Assembly: GCA_035633215.1 (NCBI GenBank)
Contig: DASQFI010000039.1
Coordinates: 1-64,000 of the forward strand
DNA from: DASQFI01 sp035633215
Lineage (GTDB): Bacteria > Acidobacteriota > Vicinamibacteria > Vicinamibacterales > SCN-69-37
Reading direction: 5' to 3'
Length of the DNA stretch: 64,000 nucleotides
The notes beneath the pieces are model-generated. The model did no database searches, was not told the DNA's origin, and worked only from the letters and a program-made list of their open reading frames with translations. Each line of letters starts with the position of its first letter. Position 1 is the stretch's first letter. The position numbers and the translations under genes were made by a program. Shown here piece by piece: positions 52,534 to 63,621 of this stretch.

Positions 52534-53520
52534 TTACCAGCGAGCGTGGACGAATGAACGCACGCGAGTGTCGTAGACTCGCTCAACGGCGCTCATCGTC
52601 TTGACCGACAGCGCCGGAAGATCCGCCGCGGCCGCGTTCTCGCGAGCCTGTGCCACCGTGCGCGCCCCTGGAATCGTGCAGGTGACCGCCTCCCACATCA
52701 AGGTCCATCGCAGCGCGAACTGCGTCAGCGTCTCGCCCGGCGGCACGAGCGGCTTGAGGTCGTCGACCGCCGCGAAGCCGGTGTCGAGCGGCACGCCAGA
52801 GAACGTCTCGCCGACGTCGAACATCTGGCCGTGCCGATTGAAGTTCCGGTGATCATCGTCGGCAAACGTCGTCTCTCGCGAGATCTTGCCCGTGAGCAGC
52901 CCGCTCGCGAGCGGCACGCGCGCGATGATGCCGACGTGGCGCCGCGTGGCCTCCGCGAACAAGACATCCGCAGGCTTGAGCCTGAACATGTTGAAGATGA
53001 TCTGGACGCTTTGAACGCGCGGGTACCTCATCGCGCTCAGCGCTTCGTCCACCGTTTCGACGCTGACGCCGCAGTGGCGCAGCTTGCCCAGCGCGACGAG
53101 GTCGTCGAGCACGCCGAAGACCTCGGGCCGATCGTAGACGCCGGGCGGCGGACAGTGCAGTTGCAGGAGATCGATCGTCTCGGTCTCGAGGTTGGCGAGG
53201 CTGCGATCGATCCAGGCCGTCAGGTTCTCACGCGAATACCCTTCGACGGTCTGGCGCTCCAACCGGCGGCCGGCCTTGGTCGTGACCCAGATGGTCTCAC
53301 CAGGCCGCTCCCGTTTCAGTTGCGCGACGAGCCGCTCGCTTCGGCCATCGCCGTAAACATCGGCGGTGTCGATGAAGTTGACACCCGCGTCGATCGCCGC
53401 ATGCAGCGCGCGCATCGACTCGCCGTCGTCCACCGGACCCCAGAAGCCGCCGATGGCCCAGGCGCCGAAGCTGACGGCGGACACGTGCATGTCTGTTTGA
53501 CCGAGGGGGCGGTAAATCAT
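52534..53520 (-). CDS. Aldo/keto reductase
   Basis: 328 residues. AKR catalytic tetrad visible: Asp/Tyr in FIDTADVYGDGRSE, Lys in WVTTKAG, and His in LLQLHCPPP. The PLGQTDMHVSAVSFGAWAIGG N-terminus and PGARTVAQARENAAA cofactor site near the C-terminus are typical. It reduces or oxidises a carbonyl substrate with NADP(H); substrate unknown. It is transcribed away from repeat A copy 3 and the S9 peptidase lies upstream on the same strand. Confidence 0.9.
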   Translation of the reverse strand: MIYRPLGQTDMHVSAVSFGAWAIGGFWGPVDDGESMRALHAAIDAGVNFIDTADVYGDGRSERLVAQLKRERPGETIWVTTKAGRRLERQTVEGYSRENLTAWIDRSLANLETETIDLLQLHCPPPGVYDRPEVFGVLDDLVALGKLRHCGVSVETVDEALSAMRYPRVQSVQIIFNMFRLKPADVLFAEATRRHVGIIARVPLASGLLTGKISRETTFADDDHRNFNRHGQMFDVGETFSGVPLDTGFAAVDDLKPLVPPGETLTQFALRWTLMWEAVTCTIPGARTVAQARENAAAADLPALSVKTMSAVERVYDTRVRSFVHARW

Positions 53521-53528
53521 CGGGGCAA

Positions 53529-53580
53529 GACCTCGGGTTTCTTTTTGCTGAGAATCGCACCAAAAAAGAACCCCGAGGTC
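53529..53580. repeat. Palindrome family A, copy 3, intergenic
   Basis: Arms GACCTCGGGTTTCTTTTT and AAAAAGAACCCCGAGGTC (one mismatch to perfect pairing), 16-base loop. It fills most of the gap between the S9 stop and the aldo/keto reductase start. Confidence 0.85.
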
Positions 53581-53601
53581 GTTACCCTGGCTTTTCGCCT
53601 T

Positions 53602-56064
<2,463 letters not shown>

Positions 56065-56325
56065 GGTCGCGTCCCTTCGGATGTGTGGACAGATTCTACA
56101 GGTGCTCGAACTCCTCGGGGTCCGGAGTCCGTCAGGTCCTCCAGGCGCTTATAGGTCTAGAAGCGTCCACCCTTCGCTCGCCTGCATTCGTGAGCGAGCT
56201 TCGGGTGGCAAGCCACCCTTTTGCCCGTCCCTACAGAAGGGTGGAATCCTTCAACAGCGAGCTCACGGTCGCCGCGAAAGGTGTCCTTGAGCAATTGGCG
56301 GACCTTAAGGTAGGTTTCAACCGTC
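56065..56325. other. Divergent promoter region between S9 and GH31 genes with inverted repeats
   Basis: No gene. Bases 56166-56209 form an inverted repeat CCACCCTTCGCTCGC / GAGCGAGCTTCGGGTGG, and the ACCCTT/AAGGGT words recur at 56214-56220 and 56236-56243. The hairpins could be regulatory or another small repeat element. Confidence 0.45.
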
Positions 56326-58608
56326 ATGAAGAAAGTTCCTTCGCGCAGGGAAGCGCTCAAAACGCTCGGCGTCAGTAGTGCGGGGCTTCTGGTTGGGGGC
56401 GGCCTCATCCGTGGCCAGGGCACGGACATCATCGTCGCCGGACAGCCGGTCGAGATCGCCGTGTCGTCCGAAAGCGCGACGACGGTTCGATTGACGGTAC
56501 GACCCCTGGTCAGCGGCCGTCCCGGTCCGATGACGGCGACCGGCGCGCTGGCGCGCCATACCGTCGCCCCGGAGGCGGGCAAAGCCCGACCGCTTGCGGG
56601 GACGGCGCGGGTCCGGGCTGGCGACATGGTGGTGCGTTTCACCGACAGTCCGCCGACGCTCCATGTCGAGACGGCCGCCGGCACAGTGATCCAGCGGCTC
56701 ACCCTCGACGCGGCCGCGCCTGGATTCTCCTTCCCTCTTCCGAAAGGACCGCTGCTGGGGCTCGGCGAAGGCGGCGTGCAGTTCGACAAGAAGGGCTCGA
56801 CCGATCAGATGCGCAACGGCCAGGTGACGTCGCAAGCCGACGGCTACCGGCTGGCGATCCACGGCACGCGCGCGCCGATTCAGTGGCTGATCGGGACGAC
56901 CGACGGCTGGGCAATGTTCATCGATCAGCCGTACGGAACATTCGACTTCAAGGGGCCCGATGGCAAATTCGCGCCACCAGCGACGTCCGCACTGCCCCTC
57001 GACGTGTTCATCGTCCACTCGCGCGATCCGTTGGTCATCATGCGGGAGTACGCGCGGATCACCGGTCAGGCGGAGATGCCGCCGCTCTGGGCGTTCGGCT
57101 ACATGCAGTCGCATCGCACGCTGGGCGGGCCCGACGAAATCCTGGGCGTGGCCCGTACGTTCCGCGAGAAAAAGCTGCCGTGCGACACGCTGATCTATCT
57201 CGGCACCGAGTTCGCGCCTTCGGGATGGAACACGCGCAACGGCGAGTTCACGTGGCACACGACGAACTTCCCCGATCCGAAGAAGATGCTGGACCAGTTG
57301 CACGCCGAGCACTTCAGGGTCGTGGTGCACGTGGTCATCGAAGGCCGGCGGTTCACGGGGACCGTCGAGGATCCGTGTACGGCGCCGGCACTGCCGCCAG
57401 GACGCACGGAAGACAATCGCTGGCCGCCGGAGCGCCAGGTCTCGTGCTACTGGCCCGTGCACAAGAGCATCATGGACGTGGGCGTGGACGGCTGGTGGCC
57501 GGATCAGGGCGACGGGTTCGATGGCCCGTCGCGGCTCCTCCGGCATCGCATGTATTGGGAAGGCACGCAGCTGTTCCGGCCGAACGAGCGGCCGTTCGCC
57601 CTTCATCGCAACGCATCGGCGGGTATTCAGCGCTACGGCGGCTTCATCTGGTCAGGGGACGTACAGTCGCGATGGGAAACGCTCGCGACGCACGTGGGCG
57701 TCGCGATCAACTCGGGGCTGTCCGGACTGCCTTACTGGGGCACGGACATCGGCGGGTTCGTCCCCACGACGGAGTACACGGGCGAGCTCCACGCGCGCTG
57801 GTTTCAGTTCGGCGCGTTCTGCCCCAGCTTCCGGGCGCACGGCCGCAACTGGCACCTGAAGCTGCCGTGGGGATGGGATGGCGGCGACGGCGGTCCACCC
57901 GAGACCAACAATTTCAAGGTCCCGCCCGAAGAGCTGAAGAACGCGCGCGTCGAGCCGATCTGTCGCAAGTATCTCGAGCTGCGCTACCGTCTGATGCCCT
58001 ACCTGCAAACGGTCATCCGCGAGAGCCACGACACGGGCCTGCCGATCATGCGCGCGCTCTGGCTGCATCATGCCGACGATGAGGCCGCCGTTGGCCGCGG
58101 CGATGAGTACCTGTGGGGCCGCGACATGCTGGTCGCGCCCGTCGTGCAGGCGGGCGCCACGTCGCGGCGGCTGTATCTGCCTCGCGGCGCCTGGATCGAT
58201 TTCTGGACGAACGAGCGCGTCGAGGGCGGCCGCGAGATCGACCGTGCGGTCGATCTCGAGACGATGCCCCTCTACGTGCGCGCCGGCGCCGTGCTTCCGC
58301 TCGGACCCGTCAAGCAGTACGTCGATCAGCAGGTGCAGGAGCCGGCCAGTCTCGTCGTCTATCCTGGCGCGAACGGATCGTCGTCGCTTTACGAAGACGA
58401 CGGCCGAACGTTTGCCTATCGTCAAGGGGCGTGGATGCGGATGGAGATGACCTGGCAGGATCAGACCCGCACGCTGACGCTGCGCCTGGCGCCGGGATCG
58501 CGGATGTTGCCACCGGCACCGCGACGGTTCACGGCGCGCCTCGCTGGATCGACAGATGAGCGGCCGGTGACGTTCAACGGTCGGCCCGTCACGGTTCGCT
58601 TCTCGTGA
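56326..58608 (+). CDS. GH31 glycoside hydrolase (alpha-xylosidase/alpha-glucosidase type), possible Tat export
   Basis: 760 residues. The N-terminus KKVPSRREALKTLGVSSAGL carries a twin-arginine-like motif (SRREALK) before a hydrophobic stretch, suggesting Tat export. GH31 core: PPLWAFGYMQSHRTLGGPDE, DGWWPDQGDGFDG (nucleophile region, about 390), IWSGDVQSRWETLATHVGVA, SGLPYWGTDIGGF, and a C-terminal DEYLWGRDMLVAPVVQAGA. Its stop overlaps the xylose isomerase start, which points to alpha-xylosidase activity releasing xylose; that is inference from context. The family otherwise includes alpha-glucosidases. Confidence 0.88.
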   Translation: MKKVPSRREALKTLGVSSAGLLVGGGLIRGQGTDIIVAGQPVEIAVSSESATTVRLTVRPLVSGRPGPMTATGALARHTVAPEAGKARPLAGTARVRAGDMVVRFTDSPPTLHVETAAGTVIQRLTLDAAAPGFSFPLPKGPLLGLGEGGVQFDKKGSTDQMRNGQVTSQADGYRLAIHGTRAPIQWLIGTTDGWAMFIDQPYGTFDFKGPDGKFAPPATSALPLDVFIVHSRDPLVIMREYARITGQAEMPPLWAFGYMQSHRTLGGPDEILGVARTFREKKLPCDTLIYLGTEFAPSGWNTRNGEFTWHTTNFPDPKKMLDQLHAEHFRVVVHVVIEGRRFTGTVEDPCTAPALPPGRTEDNRWPPERQVSCYWPVHKSIMDVGVDGWWPDQGDGFDGPSRLLRHRMYWEGTQLFRPNERPFALHRNASAGIQRYGGFIWSGDVQSRWETLATHVGVAINSGLSGLPYWGTDIGGFVPTTEYTGELHARWFQFGAFCPSFRAHGRNWHLKLPWGWDGGDGGPPETNNFKVPPEELKNARVEPICRKYLELRYRLMPYLQTVIRESHDTGLPIMRALWLHHADDEAAVGRGDEYLWGRDMLVAPVVQAGATSRRLYLPRGAWIDFWTNERVEGGREIDRAVDLETMPLYVRAGAVLPLGPVKQYVDQQVQEPASLVVYPGANGSSSLYEDDGRTFAYRQGAWMRMEMTWQDQTRTLTLRLAPGSRMLPPAPRRFTARLAGSTDERPVTFNGRPVTVRFS

Positions 58609-59774
58609 TGGCGATGAACGATTACCGTCCGACGCCCGCCGACAGGTTCACGTTCGGACTCTGGACCGTCGGGAATCGCGGCCGCGATCCGTTCGGCGAG
58701 TTCGTCCGGTCGGCGCTCGATCCCGTCACGGCCGTCAAACGTCTGGCGGCGATTGGCGCCTGGGGCGTGAACTTCCACGACAACGACCTGGTGCCCGCCG
58801 ATGCCTCCGCCGCCGAGCGCGATCACATCGTCAAGAATTTCCGCGAGGTGCTCGACGGCGAGGGGCTGCGGGTGCCGATGGCGACGACGAATCTCTTTAC
58901 CGATCCGGTCTTCAAGGACGGCGCGTTCACGTCGCACAGCGCCGGTGTCCGCGCCTACGCGCTGCAGAAGACGATGCGCGCGATGGATCTCGGGGTGCAG
59001 CTGGGCGCCGGCATCTACGTGTTCTGGGGCGGCCGCGAGGGCGCCGAAGTGGACGCGGCGAAGGATCCCGTCGAGGCCATCAAACGTTTTCGGGATGCGC
59101 TGAACTTCCTGTGCGCGTACGCACGCGACCAGAAGTACGACCTCCGGTTCGCGCTCGAAGCCAAGCCGAACGAGCCGCGAGGCGACCTGTACTTTCCGAC
59201 GACGGCCGCGTATCTCGCGTTCATCGCGACGCTCGACCATCCGGACATGGTCGGCGTGAACCCGGAAGTCGCCCACGAGCACATGATCGGCCTGAACTTC
59301 TACCACGTCGTCGCGCAGGCGATCGACGCCGGCAAGCTCTTCCACATCGATCTGAACGACCAGAAGTTCAGCCGCTACGATCAGGACCTGCGGTTCGGAT
59401 CGGAGTCGATCAAGACATTGTTCTTTCTGGTCAAGCTGCTCGAGGAATCAGATTACGACGGCCCGCGCCACTTTGACGCGCATGCCTATCGCACCGAGGA
59501 CGAGGAAGGGGTGTGGGATTTCGCGCGTGGATGCATGCGTACGTATCTCATCCTCAAGGAGAAGGCGCGGCAGTTCCAGCAGGACTCCGACATTCAGGCG
59601 GTGCTGAGAGAAATTCGAGGGCAGTCGGAAGCCGAACAACTACGCCCGTACACGCGAGAGGGGGCGACAGCCTTGCTGGGACACCGGTTTGATGTCGCGC
59701 GGCTCACGTCGCGGTCGTTGCCGTACGAGAAGCTCGATCAGCTCGTCATCGATCTGCTGCTGGGCGTCAGGTAG
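58608..59774 (+). CDS. xylA: Xylose isomerase
   Basis: About 388 residues, class of the Actinobacteria type. YRPTPADRFTFGLWTVGNRG, metal-ligand Glu/His in FALEAKPNEPRGD and VGVNPEVAHEHM, HIDLNDQ, and RHFDAHAYRTED are diagnostic. It converts D-xylose to D-xylulose in the cytoplasm with divalent metal. ATG 58608 overlaps the GH31 stop in TGATG; a GTG at 58605 and an ATG at 58614 are alternatives. Its end overlaps the convergent xylulokinase by eight bases. Confidence 0.95.
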   Translation: MAMNDYRPTPADRFTFGLWTVGNRGRDPFGEFVRSALDPVTAVKRLAAIGAWGVNFHDNDLVPADASAAERDHIVKNFREVLDGEGLRVPMATTNLFTDPVFKDGAFTSHSAGVRAYALQKTMRAMDLGVQLGAGIYVFWGGREGAEVDAAKDPVEAIKRFRDALNFLCAYARDQKYDLRFALEAKPNEPRGDLYFPTTAAYLAFIATLDHPDMVGVNPEVAHEHMIGLNFYHVVAQAIDAGKLFHIDLNDQKFSRYDQDLRFGSESIKTLFFLVKLLEESDYDGPRHFDAHAYRTEDEEGVWDFARGCMRTYLILKEKARQFQQDSDIQAVLREIRGQSEAEQLRPYTREGATALLGHRFDVARLTSRSLPYEKLDQLVIDLLLGVR

Positions 59775-61347
59775 GGTCCTCGAGCGTCGCTCGCTCGAAG
59801 GCCTCATATCGCTCCTTCAACTGCCGATAAATCGAGGCACGCTCCGGCACCGGCCGGATCGACTCCGATCGCGGGGTCACGAACCCCTCGATCACCTCGT
59901 CCCACGTGATCTCCCGCCCGTCGGACGCCATCGCGCCTTGACAGGCACGCAGCGCGGCGCCGAGGCAGGCCGAGTTGCCGACGACGAGCTGCTGTACCGG
60001 CGCGTTGAACACGTCGGCCATGACCTGAAGGATCTCGCGATTGGCTGAGGCGCCGCCCGTGGCGGAGATCGTGTCGATGTTCATGCCCATCCATCGGGAG
60101 TGAATCGACATCGCCATCATCTGTGCCTCGATCACGGCGCGGACGTTCGCGCGCGCATCGTCTGCGTCGAGCCCGACGCGACGAACACCCCCCTCCTGGA
60201 CCGACGGCGTGATCTCGGGCTCGAACCACGGGAGCATCAGCCCGTGGCCGGGCGTCGGTGTGGCGCCGCGGAGCGCCCGTGAGAACTCGTCCCAACTCAA
60301 CCGATACTCGTCGCGCACCCGCTCACGGGCAAGCGAGCCGTTTCGAAACACCGTGATCGCCATGTAGCCGCCGGTGGGCGCGCCGAACACGTGCGCCGAG
60401 CCTGACGGATCGATGTGTACGTCGTCCATCACGCCGAAGATCGTGTCGCTCGTGCCCAGCGAGATAGCGACGTGTCCTTCGCGTACGAGTCCCGTGCCGA
60501 TGAGACTCGACGGGTTGTCCCCGGTCCAGGCCACGACGCGCGCGGGCGGTAGGCCGTAGCGCTTGATCCAATACGGCGAGAGCTCGCCAACCACCGCGGA
60601 CGCCGGGACGATGCCGGGCAGCTTCGCCAGGAGCTCAGGCGCCGTGGCGTCAACCGCCACCGGCGACCACCGGCGCGCCTCCAGATCCATCAGGTTCATG
60701 CCTGACGCGTCGCCGGGATCGAGCGGCGCGTGCCGTCCTATCAGCAGCGACGCGAGAAACGAGCTGACGAGATGCACGCGATCGGTTCGCGCGTACGCGT
60801 CCGGCTGCGTGCCCGCAAACTTGCGAATCTGGGGCCCCGTAAACCGCTCGAACGCGCGCGATCCGGTAAGCCGCGCGAGCGCGGCGGCCCCGCCGACCGC
60901 CTGCGTGATGGCCGCGCACTCGGCGCCGGTGCTCGTGTCCATCCAGATCGGCGAGGTGGACCGCGACCAGATCCCGTCAATCTGCGGCACGAGCGGCCTG
61001 GCTGAGTCGAGTACGGCCAGGCGATCCGCGGCCGAAGCCTTGAGGTAGACGCTGCCGTGCTGCTGCGCGGACCCGCTGATCGCGGCGATCTCCGCGAGAT
61101 CGAATGGCCTGGTCGCCGCGGCAACTTCGAACATCCGGTCGAGCGCTTCCGCCCACATTCGCGGCGATGACACGGCGACCGACGGATCGGTCGAAGGCAG
61201 GACACCGTGTCGCGTGCCGTACTGCGGGAATGTATCGTCGTACGGCAGCACGTGCTGCCAGACGACCTCGCGGGCGCGGCCGTCCACGGCAATCGCGATC
61301 GCGGTCAGCCCCTGCGTGCTCGAGTCGAACCCGAGGTAGATGGGCAT
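59767..61347 (-). CDS. xylB: Xylulokinase-like FGGY family carbohydrate kinase
   Basis: 526 residues. FGGY features: YLGFDSSTQGLTAIAI (phosphate 1), ISGSAQQHGSVYL, PIWMDTSTGAEC, ARVVAWTGDNPSSLIGTGL, AISLGTSDTIFGV (phosphate 2), and ISATGGASANREILQVMADVF (FGGY adenosine motif). It phosphorylates D-xylulose to the 5-phosphate. Convergent with xylA rather than downstream of it, which is a less common arrangement; both likely respond to xylose separately. Confidence 0.9.
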   Translation of the reverse strand: MPIYLGFDSSTQGLTAIAIAVDGRAREVVWQHVLPYDDTFPQYGTRHGVLPSTDPSVAVSSPRMWAEALDRMFEVAAATRPFDLAEIAAISGSAQQHGSVYLKASAADRLAVLDSARPLVPQIDGIWSRSTSPIWMDTSTGAECAAITQAVGGAAALARLTGSRAFERFTGPQIRKFAGTQPDAYARTDRVHLVSSFLASLLIGRHAPLDPGDASGMNLMDLEARRWSPVAVDATAPELLAKLPGIVPASAVVGELSPYWIKRYGLPPARVVAWTGDNPSSLIGTGLVREGHVAISLGTSDTIFGVMDDVHIDPSGSAHVFGAPTGGYMAITVFRNGSLARERVRDEYRLSWDEFSRALRGATPTPGHGLMLPWFEPEITPSVQEGGVRRVGLDADDARANVRAVIEAQMMAMSIHSRWMGMNIDTISATGGASANREILQVMADVFNAPVQQLVVGNSACLGAALRACQGAMASDGREITWDEVIEGFVTPRSESIRPVPERASIYRQLKERYEAFERATLEDPT

Positions 61348-61483
61348 GAAGGAAACGGTGACCGGCGATGCTACCCCGTCATCGAGAGGCCGCCAAGCCG
61401 GGGCTCCAGCCGGGCGTATGCGAACAACCGGGCCGTGAAGATAAGATTGAAATGGACTCTATTCGTTCGGGAGGATGCGAAGA

Positions 61484-61906
61484 ATGATTCGGACGTTGCT
61501 TGGTCTGGTCGTGATCGCCGTGTGGCTCGTGACGATGCGTATCGCTGTTTCGGCGCAGAATCCCGCGGACGGATGGAAGATTCCGGCCACCGCCGCGGCG
61601 GAAAAGAATCCGTTTCCCGCAAACGAGGCGGTCCTCGCCGCCGGGAAGAAGGTGTTTTCGAGCAAGTGCGTCCGGTGTCACGGCCCGGCCGGCAAGGGCG
61701 ACGGCCCCGACGCTGACGAGGAGCACAAGGAACACATGGACCTCACCCGAGCCGCGCGGGCCGCGGAAAACCCCGACGGTGTGGTCTTCTACAAGGTCTG
61801 GCACGGCCGCCAGTCGCCCCGCATGCCGGCGTTCGAGGATCAGTTGTCGAAGGAGCAAGCCTGGGCGGTCGTGGCGTACGTGCAGACGCTCAGGAAAAAG
61901 AACTAA
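61484..61906 (+). CDS. Secreted c-type cytochrome, single heme
   Basis: About 140 residues. GGGAGG ends nine bases before ATG 61484 (MIRTLLGLVVIAVWLVTMRI), which fits better than ATG 61475 immediately after the GGGAGG. Signal peptide, then heme site KCVRCHGPAGKGDGP (CxxCH) and likely axial Met in SPRMPAFEDQLS. It would carry electrons in the periplasm. The neighbouring genes give no clear partner. Confidence 0.9.
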   Translation: MIRTLLGLVVIAVWLVTMRIAVSAQNPADGWKIPATAAAEKNPFPANEAVLAAGKKVFSSKCVRCHGPAGKGDGPDADEEHKEHMDLTRAARAAENPDGVVFYKVWHGRQSPRMPAFEDQLSKEQAWAVVAYVQTLRKKN

Positions 61907-61919
61907 GGGAGACTTTTCT

Positions 61920-62402
61920 TTACTTGGCCGGCAGCACCTTCGCGCCGGCGAGCGCACACTGAGCGTCCTGAGCCCCGGTCACGCCGCTCACGCCCACGGC
62001 GCCCACGACCTGGCCGCCCACCGCGAGCGGGACGCCGCCTTCGAGCGGCATGAAGCCGTCGATCGGGAGCAGGGCGGTGCGGCCCTTGGTGACTTCCTCC
62101 TCGAGCAAGCGCGTTTCCTGCTGGAAGAAGACCGCCGTGCGCGCTTTGCGCACCGCGATGTCGATGGCGACGAGTTTCGTGCCGTCCATCCGCTGAAACA
62201 GGATGAGCTGTCCGCCATCGTCGACGACGGCGATCGCGACGCTCCAGTTGTTCTTGCGGGCTTCGGCCTCGGCGGCCGCGGCGACTTTCCGTGCGGCGTC
62301 GAGCGTCATCGTCCGGCGCGTCGGCAGTTGATCGGCGGCGCCGACCGCGCCGCACAGGGCGAGCACGAACACACTCGAGACGATCATCGCGCTGGGACTC
62401 AT
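61920..62402 (-). CDS. GlcG/HbpS-family (DUF336) heme-binding-like secreted protein
   Basis: 160 residues from ATG 62402 (SPSAMIVSSVFVLALCGAVG signal). The DUF336 pattern LDAARKVAAAAEAEARKNNW, AVVDDGGQLILFQRMDGTKL, AIDIAVRKARTAVFF, GGVPLAVGGQVVGAVGVSGVTGAQD is followed. Members bind heme or cobalamin or have unknown roles. It lies next to a cytochrome c and shares a CATG with the divergent oxidoreductase frame; a start at ATG 62387 is also possible. Confidence 0.85.
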   Translation of the reverse strand: MSPSAMIVSSVFVLALCGAVGAADQLPTRRTMTLDAARKVAAAAEAEARKNNWSVAIAVVDDGGQLILFQRMDGTKLVAIDIAVRKARTAVFFQQETRLLEEEVTKGRTALLPIDGFMPLEGGVPLAVGGQVVGAVGVSGVTGAQDAQCALAGAKVLPAK

Positions 62403-62474
62403 GGCTTTCACTCCGGAGCGCGATGGTAATACCATCCGTCGCGTGACCGCAACGACACCGATCAAACAGGAAGC

Positions 62475-62550
62475 TGCGCGCGAGCGGAGCGGGCCGATGG
62501 GGTCCCCGCGAGCGAGCGCGCCAGGCGGGGTGCAGGGGGCCCCGCCGATC
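62475..62550. repeat. Dispersed GC-rich repeat G, copy 2
   Basis: CGCGAGCGGAGCGGGCCGAT then GGGGTCCCCGCGAGCGAGCG, then GGCGGGGTGCAGGGGGCCCC, closely matching copy 1 at 162-246. It falls in the 5' part of the oxidoreductase open frame and would encode ERSGPMGSPRASAPGGVQGA if translated. Confidence 0.65.
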
Positions 62551-63552
62551 AAGAAAGTTCGCTGGGGCGTGCTGGGCGTGGCCAGGATCGCGACCGCGCA
62601 CGTCATTCCCGCGATGCAGGAGGGCGAGTGGTCGACGATCGCCGCCATCGCCTCACGCGACGCGGCGAAGGCGCGCGACGCGGCGGCGGCACTCGGCGTG
62701 CCCAAGGCGTACGGATCGTACGAGGCGCTCCTGAACGATCCGGACATCGAAGCGATCTACAACCCGCTGCCGAATCACCTTCACCTGCCGTGGTCGATTC
62801 GCGCGCTCGAGGCGGGTAAGCATGTCCTGTGCGAAAAACCGATCGGGTTGAACGCCGGCGAGGCGCGCGAGCTCCTGGCTGCCCGCGATCGCGCCGACAG
62901 GCTGGTGCAGGAAGCCTTCATGGTCCACACGCATCCGCAATGGCTGCGCGCGCGAGAGATGGTGCGTCAGGGTCGGATCGGCGAGCTGCGCAGCATCGCC
63001 GGCTACTTCAGCTACTTCAACCGCGACGCGGCGAACATCCGCAACATCCCCGACTTCGGCGGCGGCGCGCTGATGGACATCGGCTGCTACCTGATCCACA
63101 CCTCGAGGATGATCTTCGAATCCGACCCGCGCCGCGTGATGGCGCTCATCGATCGCGACCCGGACATGAAGATCGACCGGATGACGTCCATCCTGATGGA
63201 GTTCGACCGCGGCCACTCGATCGGCACGTGCAGCACCCAGGTCGCTGCGTATCAGCGCATGCATCTCATCGGTACGGAGGGCCGGATTGAAATCGAAATC
63301 CCATTCAACGCGCCTGCCGATCGGCCGTGCAGGGTCTTCGTCGACGATGGGACTGACCTATCCGGCGCTGGAATCGAGACGATCGCGATCGATCAATGCA
63401 ACCAGTACACGATCCAGGGGGATTTGTTCTCACGGGCCGTCCGAGAAAACAGGCCCGCACCCTATCCACTCGAGGACACGATCGCGAACATGACCGTCAT
63501 GGAATCGGTGCTGCGATCAGCTGAAAAGGGCCGCGCAGAATCGGTCGACTGA
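62530..63552 (+). CDS. Gfo/Idh/MocA family NAD(P)-dependent oxidoreductase
   Basis: About 340 residues. The Rossmann start KKVRWGVLGVARIATAHVIP, then LPNHLHLPWSIRALEAGKHVLCEKPIGLNAGEA (EKP catalytic-Lys motif), GGALMDIGCYLIHTSRMIF. The frame opens at ATG 62401 but its first 40 codons are repeat G and unrelated to the fold, so GTG 62530 or ATG 62497 are more likely starts. Substrate unknown, probably a sugar or inositol derivative. Confidence 0.85.
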   Translation: MQGAPPIKKVRWGVLGVARIATAHVIPAMQEGEWSTIAAIASRDAAKARDAAAALGVPKAYGSYEALLNDPDIEAIYNPLPNHLHLPWSIRALEAGKHVLCEKPIGLNAGEARELLAARDRADRLVQEAFMVHTHPQWLRAREMVRQGRIGELRSIAGYFSYFNRDAANIRNIPDFGGGALMDIGCYLIHTSRMIFESDPRRVMALIDRDPDMKIDRMTSILMEFDRGHSIGTCSTQVAAYQRMHLIGTEGRIEIEIPFNAPADRPCRVFVDDGTDLSGAGIETIAIDQCNQYTIQGDLFSRAVRENRPAPYPLEDTIANMTVMESVLRSAEKGRAESVD

Positions 63553-63560
63553 GAGGTTCT

Positions 63561-63600
63561 GGTTCCGGGGTGCGGAACCTCGGAACCCCGCCCCGGAACC
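63561..63600. terminator. Candidate bidirectional terminator / palindrome L
   Basis: Arms GGTTCCGGGG (63561-63570) and CCCCGGAACC (63591-63600), with inner GGAACCTCGGAACCCC words, lie between the convergent oxidoreductase and DUF1501 genes. No T-run follows. Confidence 0.5.
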
Positions 63601-63621
63601 TGGAAGCGAAGCCTGCCTCTC

